Part shown: positions 1 through 16,860 of the stretch, piece after piece
How positions within the stretch are numbered: position 1 is the stretch's first letter
How the letters are laid out: each line of letters begins with the position of its first letter
DNA from: Phycomyces nitens
Taxonomy: Eukaryota > Mucoromycota > Mucoromycetes > Mucorales > Phycomycetaceae
DNA length: 64,000 nt
Assembly: GCA_022702545.1 (NCBI GenBank)
Contig: JAHRBC010000007.1
Coordinates: 2,480,001 to 2,544,000, forward strand
Direction: 5' to 3'
Program-made: the position numbers and the translations under genes
The notes under the pieces: model-generated
The model's input: only the letters and a program-made list of their open reading frames with translations
Databases searched by the model: none
What the model was told of the DNA's origin: nothing

Positions 1-79
1 TATTGCAAGGTGTTAGCTTACTTGCAAAATGGCTAGAGTACTTTTTTATTTATTTATTTATTATGGCTGTAATTTTTAG

Positions 80-1544
80 AACTGCCCGTGTCGGAAAGTC
101 TGGTTTGGCCACTTCCTTCTACAACGACCGCAGTTCCGCATTGGCTTACGATCTTGCCAAGCTTCTCAAGGAATGCAAGCAGGAGATTCCCGAGTTCCTT
201 GCTTCTTATGTAACCGATGACAAGTAAGTTTATAGGATATATAGCGCCGGAAATTGGGGGAATACCTTTGAACGTTCTGGTGTTCTGACCCTTGGTTCTG
301 CTTTATAGCACATGGGAGGAGGATCTTGATGAAGAAGATGTCCCTGTTCCTTCTTATGCTGGTCAGGAATACGTTCCCCAGGAGAGACGCATGCCTGGAG
401 AAGGTCCCCATGGTGGTGAGGGTGGTGCCCCCAGTGCCTGGGATGGTGCCGGACAGACCGGTGACTATGGAAGTGAGAGACCCAAGCACACTCCTCGTGA
501 CGGTGACTGGGACTGCCCAGGCTGTGGTGTAAGCAACTTCTCTAGACGCACTGACTGCTTCAAGTGCAGCACTGCCAAGCCTGAAGGTCTCGGTGGTGAC
601 TCATATGGCGGAGGTGGAGGAGAGCGTCGTGATGGTGAATGGGACTGCCCTAGCTGCAGTGCAAACAACTTCTCTCGTCGTACAGAGTGCTTCAAGTGTG
701 GTACTGAGCGTCCCGAAGGCATGGGTGGTGGTGGAGGAGAACGTCGTGGTCCTCCCCCTAGACGCGATGGCGACTGGGATTGCTCGTAAGTTTTGGTTTG
801 GTAGTTGGGAAATAAGGGTTTTCGAGCTGGTTTACAAGGTTGGTTGTTAACTGGTTGTTTCTTTCTAGTTGCGGCGCCTCCAACTTTGCCCGCAGAACCG
901 ATTGCTTCAAGTGTTCCGCACCCAAGGGCGAGGGCGGTGACTCTTATGGTGGTGATTCCTATGGTGCCCAGCCTTCCTACGGTGGTGCCCAAGAGCCTGA
1001 ACCCAGCCTCGATACCGCAAGCTGGGATACTGGAGCTGCTACTGCCGGATGGGGTCAGTCCGAACCCGCTGCTCCTGCTGCCTCCTCTGGTGGATGGGGT
1101 CAATCCGAGCCTGCTGCTCCCGCTGCCTCCTCTGGTGGATGGGGCCAGTCTGAGCCCGCTGCTCCTGCCGCTCCTGCTCCTGCTGCCTCCTCTGGTGGAT
1201 GGGGTCAATCTGAACCCGCTGCTCCTGCTGCCTCTTCCGGTGGATGGGGCCAGTCTGAGCCTGCTGCTGCTCCTGCTGCTGCTCCTGCTGCTCCTGCTGC
1301 CGGTGGATGGGGTCAATCTGAACCCGCTGCTCCTGCTGCCTCCTCTGGTGGATGGGGCCAGTCTGCCCCTGCCGCCCCTCCTGCTGCTGCTGCTCCTGCT
1401 GCCGGTGGATGGGGTGAGCCTGCTCCCCCTGCCGATAAGCTCGCCAACTCAATGAGCAACATGCGTGTTGAAGAAAGCATGCCTGCTGCCGGTGATGGCT
1501 GGGGTTCTGCTCCTGCCAGCAACAACAGCTTTGGCTGGAACTAA
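80..1544 (+). CDS. DED1: DEAD-box RNA helicase, Ded1/DDX3-type C-terminus fused to RanBP2 zinc fingers (5' partial)
   Basis: The gene runs off the left edge. Exons in view are 80-223, 309-785 and 869-1544, with GT-AG introns. The first exon opens with the end of helicase motif VI (R-T-A-R-V-G) followed by GLATSFYND and a KQEIPEFL-like stretch, the conserved end of the Ded1/DDX3 helicase core; this family unwinds RNA during translation initiation. The reading frame then continues into three RanBP2-type fingers (pattern W-D-C-P-x-C, N-F-x-R-R-T, C-F-K-C) at about 493-573, 637-702 and 769-924. Such fingers usually bind single-stranded RNA or ubiquitin. The tail (about 1040-1430) has seven WGQS repeat units rich in Pro and Ala. 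Finger 3 is split by the intron at 786-868 and has only one residue between its first two Cys. The helicase assignment is strong; the role of the fingers and WG tail is inferred. Confidence 0.85.
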
Positions 1545-2214
1545 AAAAATAAAATAAAACAGAAGGCTTGTTAATGGAAAAAAAATGCAACTAAAAAAAA
1601 ACTACCAATGATATTATCCAAGGTAAAGCATTTTTTTTTAACAACAACAAAAAGACTAAAATTACTTATCGTTCTAGTTTAAAACTTCTCTTTTCTTCAC
1701 CTTTACATTTTCTCTTTTTCTCTTTATTTCCCTTATTCATGGCTTAATCCCATTTTCACCCCCTCCAAAAAAAAACTTCTAATAATTTAGAGGTTTTGTT
1801 TTAAATCTTGCGATTCTATTTTATTTCCATGTATATCTAAAATCCTGTGGAGAATGTATTTCTATATTCTTCTCTTTCTTGAAAAATAAAATATTAAACA
1901 AAATAATAAAAAAACAATGGGTTCTTTTTTCTGCTGCTGCTATTGTTGTTGTTGAAAGGTGTATAAGAGTAAGTATAGAGTGTGTAGTGTGTAGTGGAAT
2001 ATGTGAAAGTGAGAAAGTGTGTGTGAAAGTGTGTGTGTGTGTGTAAAAGGTGGGTGAATGGAATTAAGGCTGCGTTTCTTGAAATGTACAATACTATTGC
2101 TACATTTTCTTTATAGATATCAATAATACGAATCGTTATTGTTTAGAAAGAAAAGAAAGGAAAGGGTGCGGGGAGAGGTTTTCTTTAAAAAAAGGAAGCG
2201 AGAGAAATGAAATG
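1545..2214. other. Convergent intergenic region between helicase and capping enzyme
   Basis: AT-rich spacer between two convergent gene ends, serving as 3' flanks for both. It contains T-rich and A-rich runs and a GT-rich microsatellite at about 1970-2045 on the + strand. I see no coding region or RNA gene. Confidence 0.7.
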
Positions 2215-8350
<6,136 letters not shown>

Positions 8351-9042
8351 GAGAACGAAAGAAGGGGATTGGCGCGTAAAGAACAGAGAGCGTGGTGAGC
8401 AGGAATGTTTGTAATAGGCGTTAAAGGCGCCGGCTCGCAGGATAAAGAAAGAGAGGCGATGAGTGGATGAAGATTATAGGCAATCAGGAGAGGGAATAAT
8501 GAAGAACAGCAACAACCAGAGTGGTGAGACATAAAGGTAGAGCGGAATAAAAAAAAATAGATGAAAAAATAGTCTCCCTTTTCTTCTCTCTCTCTCTCCT
8601 CTTGACCTTTTTCACTATATATTTTATACACACAAAAAAAGAATGGGTGACCAAAGAGTATGGGTATAATTAAGAGAAAGATATGGGTCTATGGTCAACC
8701 TCTTGGACCAAGTATCATTTTTTAAGGCTGGAAGCCTATACCCTTGTACACTTGATCATCTTGCGTTTTTTTATTATTTTTATTTATTATTATTATTTAT
8801 TATTATTTATTTATATATTTTTTACACTGTAAAATAGCTTGTAATTGTTTCAAAATAACAAAACCTTTATTTTTAAGTGTAAAATGGATAGTAATATTCA
8901 ATTCTCTTGGCTCAAGAGTGCTCCAATAAGCACATGTTTAGATCTCTCTGGACATTTACTTGCAAGCCTGCTTGAACAGTGGACACGTCATCTTTTGATA
9001 CATAAAACACATGGATATTTTTATGTAGATGAATATTAAGTC

Positions 9043-9084
<42 letters not shown>

Positions 9085-9235
9085 ATAAATGATTATTCTT
9101 ATTCTTGTTCTTGCTCTTGTTCTTGTTGTTAGTATTATAATTAGTGTTAGTATTAATTAGTATTATCGTATTTGTTTTATCGTATTATTTGTCTTGCTTT
9201 GTGGTTTATAGATTGAAACAAAACAACTTTAGAGT
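8351..9235. other. Promoter region of capping enzyme gene and 3' flank of the next gene
   Basis: Non-coding, AT-rich. Close to the capping-enzyme start there is purine-rich DNA and a TA-rich stretch near 8615-8632, plausible promoter material for the minus-strand gene. A (TTA)n microsatellite lies at about 9041-9083. I see no conserved coding sequence. Confidence 0.6.
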
Positions 9236-10126
9236 TTATAGTCCATTAGCTACATCTTGCCAGAACACTTGCATATTCTTCAAGTCCTTTGTACTCTGAG
9301 CATCCAAATCATCCAGATCCTGGATGATTGCCTTGGCTCGCAGATGCACATCTCTTTCAATAGCATCATCATCTTGAGATTCCAGAGCCTTGTCTGTCCG
9401 TCGATTCTCTTTGCGCACCTCGTGCACCATTCGACCAATAAGACGAAGCCTGGAGTTTAGCTCTTTAGCTTGCTTTTTGTTGACATACATGTGCTCTTTG
9501 AGCTCTTCCATTGACTTGATCACCGACAATGTATCCATGCCTAAAGTGTTCAGAGTCGGAACTGGGTTCTCGTACAGATACACTTGGTCATGCAGTGTAG
9601 CCCACACTCCACCCATCAACACATCCAGGTCCCGAATATCCTCCATTGACAATTGCATCCCTTCTTTTCGAATCAACAAAGCCATAGTCCGAAGGTCGCT
9701 TGTCTGTCTCTCACGGTCGCGCGATCCACGCTCGACATACCCAATGGCCAGCTCAAGAGAGTGAGCAAAACTATCCTTGTGCTGGTGGCTTTCTGAAAGA
9801 AGGGTATTGAATAACCTCTTGTGAAGGGTCTTGGTCTCCCAGACAGCAGAAGAAAGGTTGTCTAATTGTTGTTCGAGTGCTTGAAAGGCATCCACTGGTT
9901 CGTCAAGGTAAGGGTAGGGCTGGCCAGAGTCGTAGAGAGAACTGACACTAGGAGTGGAATGGTGGCGAGAAGGTGGGGTAGTCTGGTCGGTGGGGTTATT
10001 TTTTGCGGAATCGAGTTCGGCAGCAAGGGAAGAGACCAGGGGAGCTTCACTTGCGAACCCCTTGGTGGCCAGCTCATCTTCTAATGACTGATTGACAGTG
10101 AATGCGTCATCAAGTATAGGATCCAT
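9236..10126 (-). CDS. Hypothetical coiled-coil protein
   Basis: A single-exon frame of 296 residues starting at ATG 10126. I do not recognise the family. The first ~90 residues are acidic and Ser/Pro-rich, probably disordered. Residues from about 90 on are almost entirely helical in composition, with heptad-like Leu, Ile and Met spacing (for example the stretch around LEQQLDNL and the region around MEELKEHMYVNKKQ), suggesting a coiled coil. There is no signal peptide or membrane segment. Codon use and composition resemble neighbouring genes and the frame is free of low-complexity artefacts, so I consider it a real gene. Confidence 0.7.
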   Translation of the reverse strand: MDPILDDAFTVNQSLEDELATKGFASEAPLVSSLAAELDSAKNNPTDQTTPPSRHHSTPSVSSLYDSGQPYPYLDEPVDAFQALEQQLDNLSSAVWETKTLHKRLFNTLLSESHQHKDSFAHSLELAIGYVERGSRDRERQTSDLRTMALLIRKEGMQLSMEDIRDLDVLMGGVWATLHDQVYLYENPVPTLNTLGMDTLSVIKSMEELKEHMYVNKKQAKELNSRLRLIGRMVHEVRKENRRTDKALESQDDDAIERDVHLRAKAIIQDLDDLDAQSTKDLKNMQVFWQDVANGL

Positions 10127-12160
10127 AAAAGATGCTTAATTATATATATATATAGATATACACAAAAATATAGATAAATGTCTGTATATGTCTGTATTAT
10201 ACTGAAATAGAGCAAAAGAGGAAAGAGAAAAGGAGAGGGGGAATGTATATATATGGCAGATTTGGGCGTGAAAGGATTATAAAGCACAGTACGCAGATAA
10301 CTAACTAACTAACTAAATAAATAAATAAAATATGTATTTATATACATATTAAAATAAAAGAATATAATAAAAGAAAGGTGCTCGGAAATGTAGATTGATG
10401 CGATATAATGCCCTTTTTATTTATTGATTTATGTATGTATCTATATACTTGAATACCCATTCGAAATGCAATCAATTGCCTGTAGAATGTACACATTCTC
10501 TAGACTCTATTTTCTTTGTCTTTTTAAACAAGTGTGTGTGTCGTAATATCAAGACAACCCCGCCTAATGTAATACATGCTTTCACAGACAGTTTAAGATG
10601 CAAAAAATAAAATAAAAAGACGTGCCGCTCATCCGATCCTTAATATTTGAGATTGACGTTTAAAAATAATATTAATAATAATAATGACATTAATAAATGA
10701 CCAATCAGATTGTGTGTTTGATATTTCCGTGTTTTTAATTGGACAAATAAGAATCTTTATTTTTTGCTGATTAGCAGTAATTGCTCAAAGGAGGTCTTGT
10801 ACTTTATATAATATATTCAAGATAATTAACAAGGATGGTCAATTGTCTAGAGGCACAATTTGCAGATTGGCTCACAATGAACATTATTCCAAATCACTTT
10901 TATCAAATATCAATGTTGCTCTTGAGGATTGACTATATACGATAGTTTAATCGATTGACAATCATGTGAATTATAGATCTACTGGAGCCATTGTCCCTTT
11001 TATTCACAAGTGCTTGAAAATATAAAAAGAAGAAGCAAGCGACAATGATGCCTATACAGCCTGTCTGGTAAATGAGGACCCAGTTGGCAAGGACCACAAA
11101 TACATAATTATTATTATTATTATTAGCAATAGTATTAAAGGATAATGCCAATATATATATATATATATATATTTGCCATTATACTAAAACCCAACATGTC
11201 TATCTATATAAGAAAATGGGGGGTACAGCAACCAACAAAGCCTTTTAATATCTCATGTAGCCGAGTGCAACAAAGGGTAAAGATGACCATATCAGTCTGT
11301 CATGATTACCGTGCTTTGGACGGCTAGATGCCGAGAATGTCAATGGTGCTTTCTTTGGCCATTGAAATATAGAACCTCTCCTTTTTTTAAGTTTGGTCAA
11401 TCGTAATTAAGCTTGGCTTTGCACAGCTTTTTAATAAACTACTAGGATTTCGAGAAAATTAAATTGTTTTTGCTGCTAGACAAGTTAAATGACTATTATT
11501 AATATCATACAAATATATCTTTGGAGCTTGTGATTCAGTGCAAGAAATGGCTTGAAATCCATAATTATTGCAATTAATTGAATAACATATAATTGAATCC
11601 TTTCATTAACTCTACCACGTGTAGAGGTAAATCGGTGAGGAACGACAGATAATATTGAAACAAGAATCTTGTTGGCCTTGTAGTCTCACAAGCGGGAGAA
11701 TTCCAAAATATTATTATTATTATTATTATTAAAGGGATACAAAATCATCAACAAGAAGTAAAAAAGAAATTGCAGTCAGAAAATAGAAATACTAAAGGGG
11801 AACCGAGGGATTTCTTATATATATATATATATCTTCATAGCCTACATCCTTGCCCCGTTGGTCCAAAGACCATCTTTCTTTCTTTTATAAACTTGCAAAA
11901 ACGTCTTGCCACTTTTTACAGCCAACCTCGTGATCGGAAACGGAATACGAAAGCGCTCTTGATTGCATTACTTTACTTTACCGCAATAAATCTCTTGCTC
12001 CCTTTTGACCCCGCAAAATCAAGGCCTATTCTTCTTCTTATTCTTCTTCTTCTTATTCTTAAAGGGCCACTCCCCTTTTGACCCTTTTTTTTTATTATTT
12101 TATAAAAAGGACTACCAAGAGCCCTTGCTTTTTCTTCTCTAAAAGCATTTCTTTTCCACC
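10127..12160. other. Intergenic region between divergent genes
   Basis: About 2 kb of AT-rich DNA between the divergent coiled-coil and kinase genes. It holds (AT)n near 10141-10155 and 11151-11172, an (ACTA/AATA)n tract at about 10295-10330 and (TTA)n at about 11708-11733. No conserved coding sequence or RNA gene was seen. Both ends should hold promoters. Confidence 0.6.
12101..12108 (+). promoter_or_regulatory. TATA box candidate of the kinase gene
   Basis: TATAAAAA lies 53-60 nt upstream of the kinase ATG at 12161. A pyrimidine-rich leader follows and the start context is CCACCATG. Short spacing to the ATG suggests a very short 5' leader. Confidence 0.45.
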
Positions 12161-14746
12161 ATGATCAAGCGAGGCTCGCCTTGTGAAGACTACTGTGTCC
12201 TGGAACAAATCGGCAATGGTTCCTTTGGTTCAGTCCATCGAGCCACTCACAAGTCTAGCCATCGCACCGTACGTTATTTGCAGTACGCTTCTAGAGATAC
12301 ATGAGCTCATTTATCAATCTTAGGTAGCAATCAAGATTATGAAACAAAAGTTTAGCAGTTCTTCTGAATGTTCCCAACTACGTGAATACAAAACAATGAA
12401 GCATCTCCTCTTACATCCCAATGTCGTCCAGCTCTATGATACTTTTTTGGGATCGACCAAAGAACTCTGCTTCATCATGGAGTATATGGACAGAGGTAAT
12501 CTCTATCAACTGATCAAAGAACATCGAGAGACCAGCACGACCATCCTCCCGTCCCAATCACGCGACATTCTGTAATAAGCTACATTCAATCTACATTACA
12601 TTACATTACATTACATGTCCAATCTTTGTTGTATTCACTGATCGCATATATAGGCGTCAGATTCTGGCTGCCTTGGCCCATATCCATCGTCAGGGCATCT
12701 TTCATCGAGACATGAAACCAGAGAACCTTCTTTTGGGCGCACCAACTACACCCAACGGATCGCTTATCATCAAGCTAGCAGACTTTGGATTAGCAAGAGA
12801 ACTCAAAAGCAAGCCACCGTACACAGAATATGTCAGCACACGATGGTATGTAGCACAGCCACCACCTTGCTGAATATATATATATATATGTATGTATATA
12901 TATATTATATATATATTTATATATAAAGTTACTTTTTAATAGGTATCGTGCCCCTGAAGTCTTGCTGAGATCAACGTCCTATTCTTCCCCAGTAGATCTT
13001 TGGGCCGTGGGTGCGATATTTGCAGAGATTGTGACCCTCAGGCCTCTGTTTCCTGGCCAGTCTGAAATAGACCAGTTGTATCGTATATGCCAATTGCTTG
13101 GAAGTCCCTGTAATAATGGCGCAGGTCGGAAGCGGGGGCAAAAGGCGGAAAAGAGACTCACCTCAGGGTTTCCTCGCAAGAAATCAGATGCAGCCCTTCG
13201 TGCTCTCGAGAGTCCTGGCCAGGTCCTGACCGCTACGCCACCAACAGACGACAAGAGCGGTGAAGAATGGCCCGAGGGTGTCAAGTTGGCTCAAAAGATT
13301 GGCTTTTGTTTTCCAGCTGTAAGTAAAAACCAGCCAAACACAAACTACAAAGGGATTAATGATTTTTGTTTATTTTTCTTGTCCAGATATCTCCACGGCC
13401 ACTGCAGTCTGCAATCCCAATGGCCTCCCAGGCAGCAATAGATATCATCCGCCAACTACTCCACCTTGACCCAGCCAAACGACTCACTGCAGCCGAGGCT
13501 CTGCTGCACCCCATTTTCAACGAGCCAGAACAGGTGCCCACAGAAACCAACCCAAATCCAAACCAGGAGCCAAAAAAGCCAGAGTTCAGACACGAGCCCA
13601 GACTTGACCAAACCAGACCTGAACAAAAACAGGAGCCAGCCTGTGAAGAAGAACTTGATCTTATCAGGGAGAGCAATAATAGACCTCCAAAGAACAAGAC
13701 TTCGGTCACCCAGGAGATCAAGGATGCGTTTAGGCTCTCAAAGGCCAGAATGAAAGACACCACCCTGAGAAAGAAAGTAGGGATCGTGAATACCAAAGAG
13801 CCAGATGTCACCAGCCGAAAACAAGACCCCAAAGGTGCGTTTGACCTACCTTCAATACCCCTCTCTCCATTTGAGCTCTGTTCAGACTGGGACCCTGGAA
13901 CGATCGACATGATCCTGGCAGCAGAACCTGGCATAAATACCACTGCACACCAAGATACGCCCCAACAGGGCCAGTCTAGAGAGAAAAGAGATAAAGATGT
14001 TGAAGAGTTGGATATCGAACCGAGTCCTTGCACTCCTCTGGCTTGTGAACATGGCCAGCCAGATACCGACAGTCTAGAGAGCATGATTGACCGGCTGCTA
14101 AATGAAATGGACACAATTGGGAGAGACGGCTGGCCTCCTGAAGAAGATGGAATGGGTCTCGAGAGCACGTCTCTTCCACTCCAGGACCAAATCAGAGCCT
14201 ACCGCAATCCAGACAGTCGAATGAGTCTCACTCTTGGTCATTATTGGCAAGACCAGCCTGCCTGCCTTGAACGCAAGAGCGAAGAGTCATGCATGATGTC
14301 ACGGCCTGGTTCAGGCGGCCAACATCCCTTCATCACCCTCCGTCCTAGTATATCCACACCTCTTCAATCAGCCCACGGCAGTCGCATCGGAAATAACAGC
14401 CGTATAAATGTACATAGAAATACCAAAAAACCACTGCCACACACAGGTTTTGGCAAACTGAACCTATTTGGACTACGAAAGAGTCCAAAGAGTGAAAAGG
14501 CAACTCCAGTCGTTGTCGACCGGTCTGTACATAGAGAAGAAACCCCTCACCATCTTCCAGAAACCATCCTTCGAACCGAGAGCTTCCCTACCGATCTCTT
14601 TCAGCAACTGTATCCCCCAGCTGAACCTGATCCTTTGACGGCCGCCTTTAACCACCAGCTCAAGGACACTCTTGGTGACCCATTTCCCCCTACATCTCTT
14701 CATGTCAAACCAAAGAAATCTAGCCTTTTGAGCTTCTGGGCCAAAA

Positions 14747-14777
<31 letters not shown>

Positions 14778-14844
14778 CCAAAATGGCCCTGGTGCCGCAT
14801 TGCCGCCTGAAGGACAACGGTTACCGATGGTTGGAAGCAATTGA
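12161..14844 (+). CDS. CMGC protein kinase of the Ime2/MAK/ICK (RCK) family
   Basis: Five exons: 12161-12268, 12324-12571, 12654-12845, 12943-13318 and 13387-14844, giving 793 residues. Visible kinase features are the Gly loop IGNGSFGSV (residues 17-25), VAIK with Lys40, HRDMKPEN around 136-143, DFG at 162-164, an activation-loop TEY at 176-178 and WYRAPEV. An insert of ~65 residues in the C-lobe before the FPA/ISPRPL junction resembles those of Ime2-type kinases. The tail after about residue 355 is long, Pro/Glu/Gln-rich and ends with a poly-Gln run. In known fungi this family controls meiotic entry, morphogenesis or light-regulated development. MAK/ICK kinases normally carry TDY, so TEY makes substrate and activator predictions uncertain. 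Confidence 0.85.
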
Positions 14845-15194
14845 TAGACAGGCGACCAAATTTTTTATTTATTTTAATTATTATTTGTTTTTATTTCTTA
14901 TTTTATTTTATTTTATTTTTTATTTTCGAGGTCGCAATTGTACATAATAAATCATACAAGTTTCTATAAACTTTGTCGGTCTAGAATAAGAGCGTAAAGA
15001 AGTGTGTTTATGGCTTTTTTTTTGTTTTTTTTTGGTTTTGGTTTTTTGTCTATTAATTTATTGATTATTTTATAAATATATAAATATATATATTTAATAA
15101 TAATAAAAATGAAACTTGGCATAAAGAGTTCTTTATTCATTGCCAAGCCACTCTACATTATCTCGACAATCGAGACCACTCATTTCTATATATC
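14845..15194. other. Short intergenic spacer
   Basis: AT-rich spacer between the kinase stop and the next start. It contains TTTTA and T-run tracts that could serve as the kinase 3' UTR. Nothing else seen. Confidence 0.5.
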
Positions 15195-16860
15195 ATGACA
15201 AAAATAACACCCTATGGTAAACCTAGGCCCCCTCCCAATCTAACCGAATCTTATTCATTCGAATTGCGAATCTCATTTATTGTCTACGCCCATTATATCC
15301 TCAAGAACAACAAAGGCTAGATAACATTGAACGCAATCGTCAGATTCTAGCCCAGTTTAATATTGAAGAAGCCAAACAAGCATGTCATGAAGAATTTGCT
15401 GAACCAACACCATTACCCACAAGGTATTAGAGGGCTATTATTTTTTATTTTTATTTTTATTTTTTAATATAAATCGTACCAGGATATCAAAAAGAGCACT
15501 CGGAGCAACCGTTGATCCAAAACCTGCAAAGACTGCAAAGACGAGGATAAGCGCACCAAAGATTGTAAAGCCAAAACGTCAATCGTCCAGACTACGTGGT
15601 GTAGATCCTATTCCGTTTGTGCTGGCTGAAGACGATGTGGTCGAGCGGGGGGTCCTGTCAGAGGCCGCGACTGATGCCATGGGGGAGGAGCTGTGGGACG
15701 GAAAATTATTAAAGCCAGACGACTACTTTGACAAGGAGACGTGCGAAAAGGCCATCAGGACCCAGGGCCATTTCATGGGCTGGATTAATCCTGCCCTGAT
15801 CGAAAAGTACAAATTTGAAATGTCTGCATCAGAAGCATGGGAGAAGAACGGAGGCGGGAAATTTTCGTTTACTGATCCACTCAACACCAAGAAAAAGGGA
15901 AACGCGCGGGTAGATGCAAAGGTAAATATATATATATATATATACATATATGTATATACTGGGTGTCTAGCAAACAAGTTGATTAATCAGATCTTTTTTT
16001 TTTTGGGAGTCTAGGCAGTCGCCCAATTGATGTTTAAAAAGAATCCCAACATGTACTTTTATCGACACAATGAACCAGGCGTGGTTGGTTATAGGCAATA
16101 TTGAGAGTTTTATGTAATTAACACACATTTGGCGTAGGGTCAATGGACAGGCGATTGGACTGTAGAGGAAAAGGAAATGTTCTTAAAGGCAAGTGGGGCA
16201 TAAAGGCTGATGTTTTATATATATATATATAAACGACCAACGGTTTTCTGTATTGCAGGTTGCGCGAGAACATGGCTGTGGTGACAAGGTAATTCAGGAT
16301 CTGTGATGAGCGAGCACTGACTGACTGACAATGTGATTATAGTGGGGTGTTTTTGCTAGTTATATTCCGCACCGGTAAAGGAATACACAAATATATATAC
16401 ATATATGTATATATATATACATATAACATGCTTTGTGTTTTCACGGGGATGTTGTATTTCTTACTAACATGTAAAATATTAGGGTTGGCTACCAGTGCAG
16501 CAGTAAGTAAAAGACCCTTTTTTGATATTTCTTGAACACTCTTTTACAAAAGGAGATTTGGTGCGAAAAACGATTATAGAATTGGATATTCTACAAGAGG
16601 AAGAGGAGGAGGAGGAGGGGCCATGGTCCTGATAAAGGTGATTCTAAACTTGTATTCCCAAAACATTTTTTTAGATTTCTATCGTAGTGAACTTCTCCCT
16701 GCCGGACTGATATTTGACAAGAACTATGAGGTGAGACGACAAGTGTGGGGATATTAAAAAACTAGTGCTGGTCTGTTATTTAACAATCGGAGCGGGGGGG
16801 CAACAGTACACACCGTCTGGCAGACCCATCTATGTAGGTGGCCGCCGATCTGGTCCATAA
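15195..16860 (+). CDS. SANT/Myb-domain protein, ten exons
   Basis: Exons: 15195-15216, 15306-15423, 15483-15921, 16015-16083, 16138-16188, 16259-16288, 16343-16374, 16483-16502, 16675-16730 and 16807-16860, giving 296 residues. The SANT domain is split over six small exons and reads GDWTVEEKEMF, GDKWGVFASYIPHRVG, YQCSNFYR. It is followed by the short terminal block YTPSGRPIYVGG, a combination I recall from a conserved fungal SANT protein of unknown function. The N-terminus is basic and helical. The intron after 16188 starts with GC (AAG, then GCAAGT), forced by the conserved frame. The first exon (22 nt) rests only on splice signals and frame, so the exact start is less certain than the rest. 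Likely nuclear, possibly chromatin or DNA binding. Confidence 0.75.
16553..16632 (+). other. Candidate alternative terminal exon within the SANT gene
   Basis: Inside the intron 16503-16674 there is a second usable 3' splice site (AAAAG at 16552). Using it continues the frame in phase for 26 residues, ending in a poly-Glu run and TGA at 16630-16632. The result would be a 286-residue protein whose SANT third helix is replaced. The tract is purine-rich (GAGGAAGAGGAGG), like an exonic splicing enhancer. It may simply be intron; only transcripts can tell. Confidence 0.3.

Noticed and set aside
465..1590. Long minus-strand frames rich in Gln and Ser opposite the helicase tail
   Set aside because: Antisense shadows of the GC-rich, repetitive WGQS tail; the + strand carries conserved helicase and zinc-finger sequence.
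13356..14168. A 270-codon minus-strand frame opposite the kinase tail
   Set aside because: Ser-rich shadow of the kinase C-terminal exon with no conserved features; the kinase frame is continuous with the catalytic domain.
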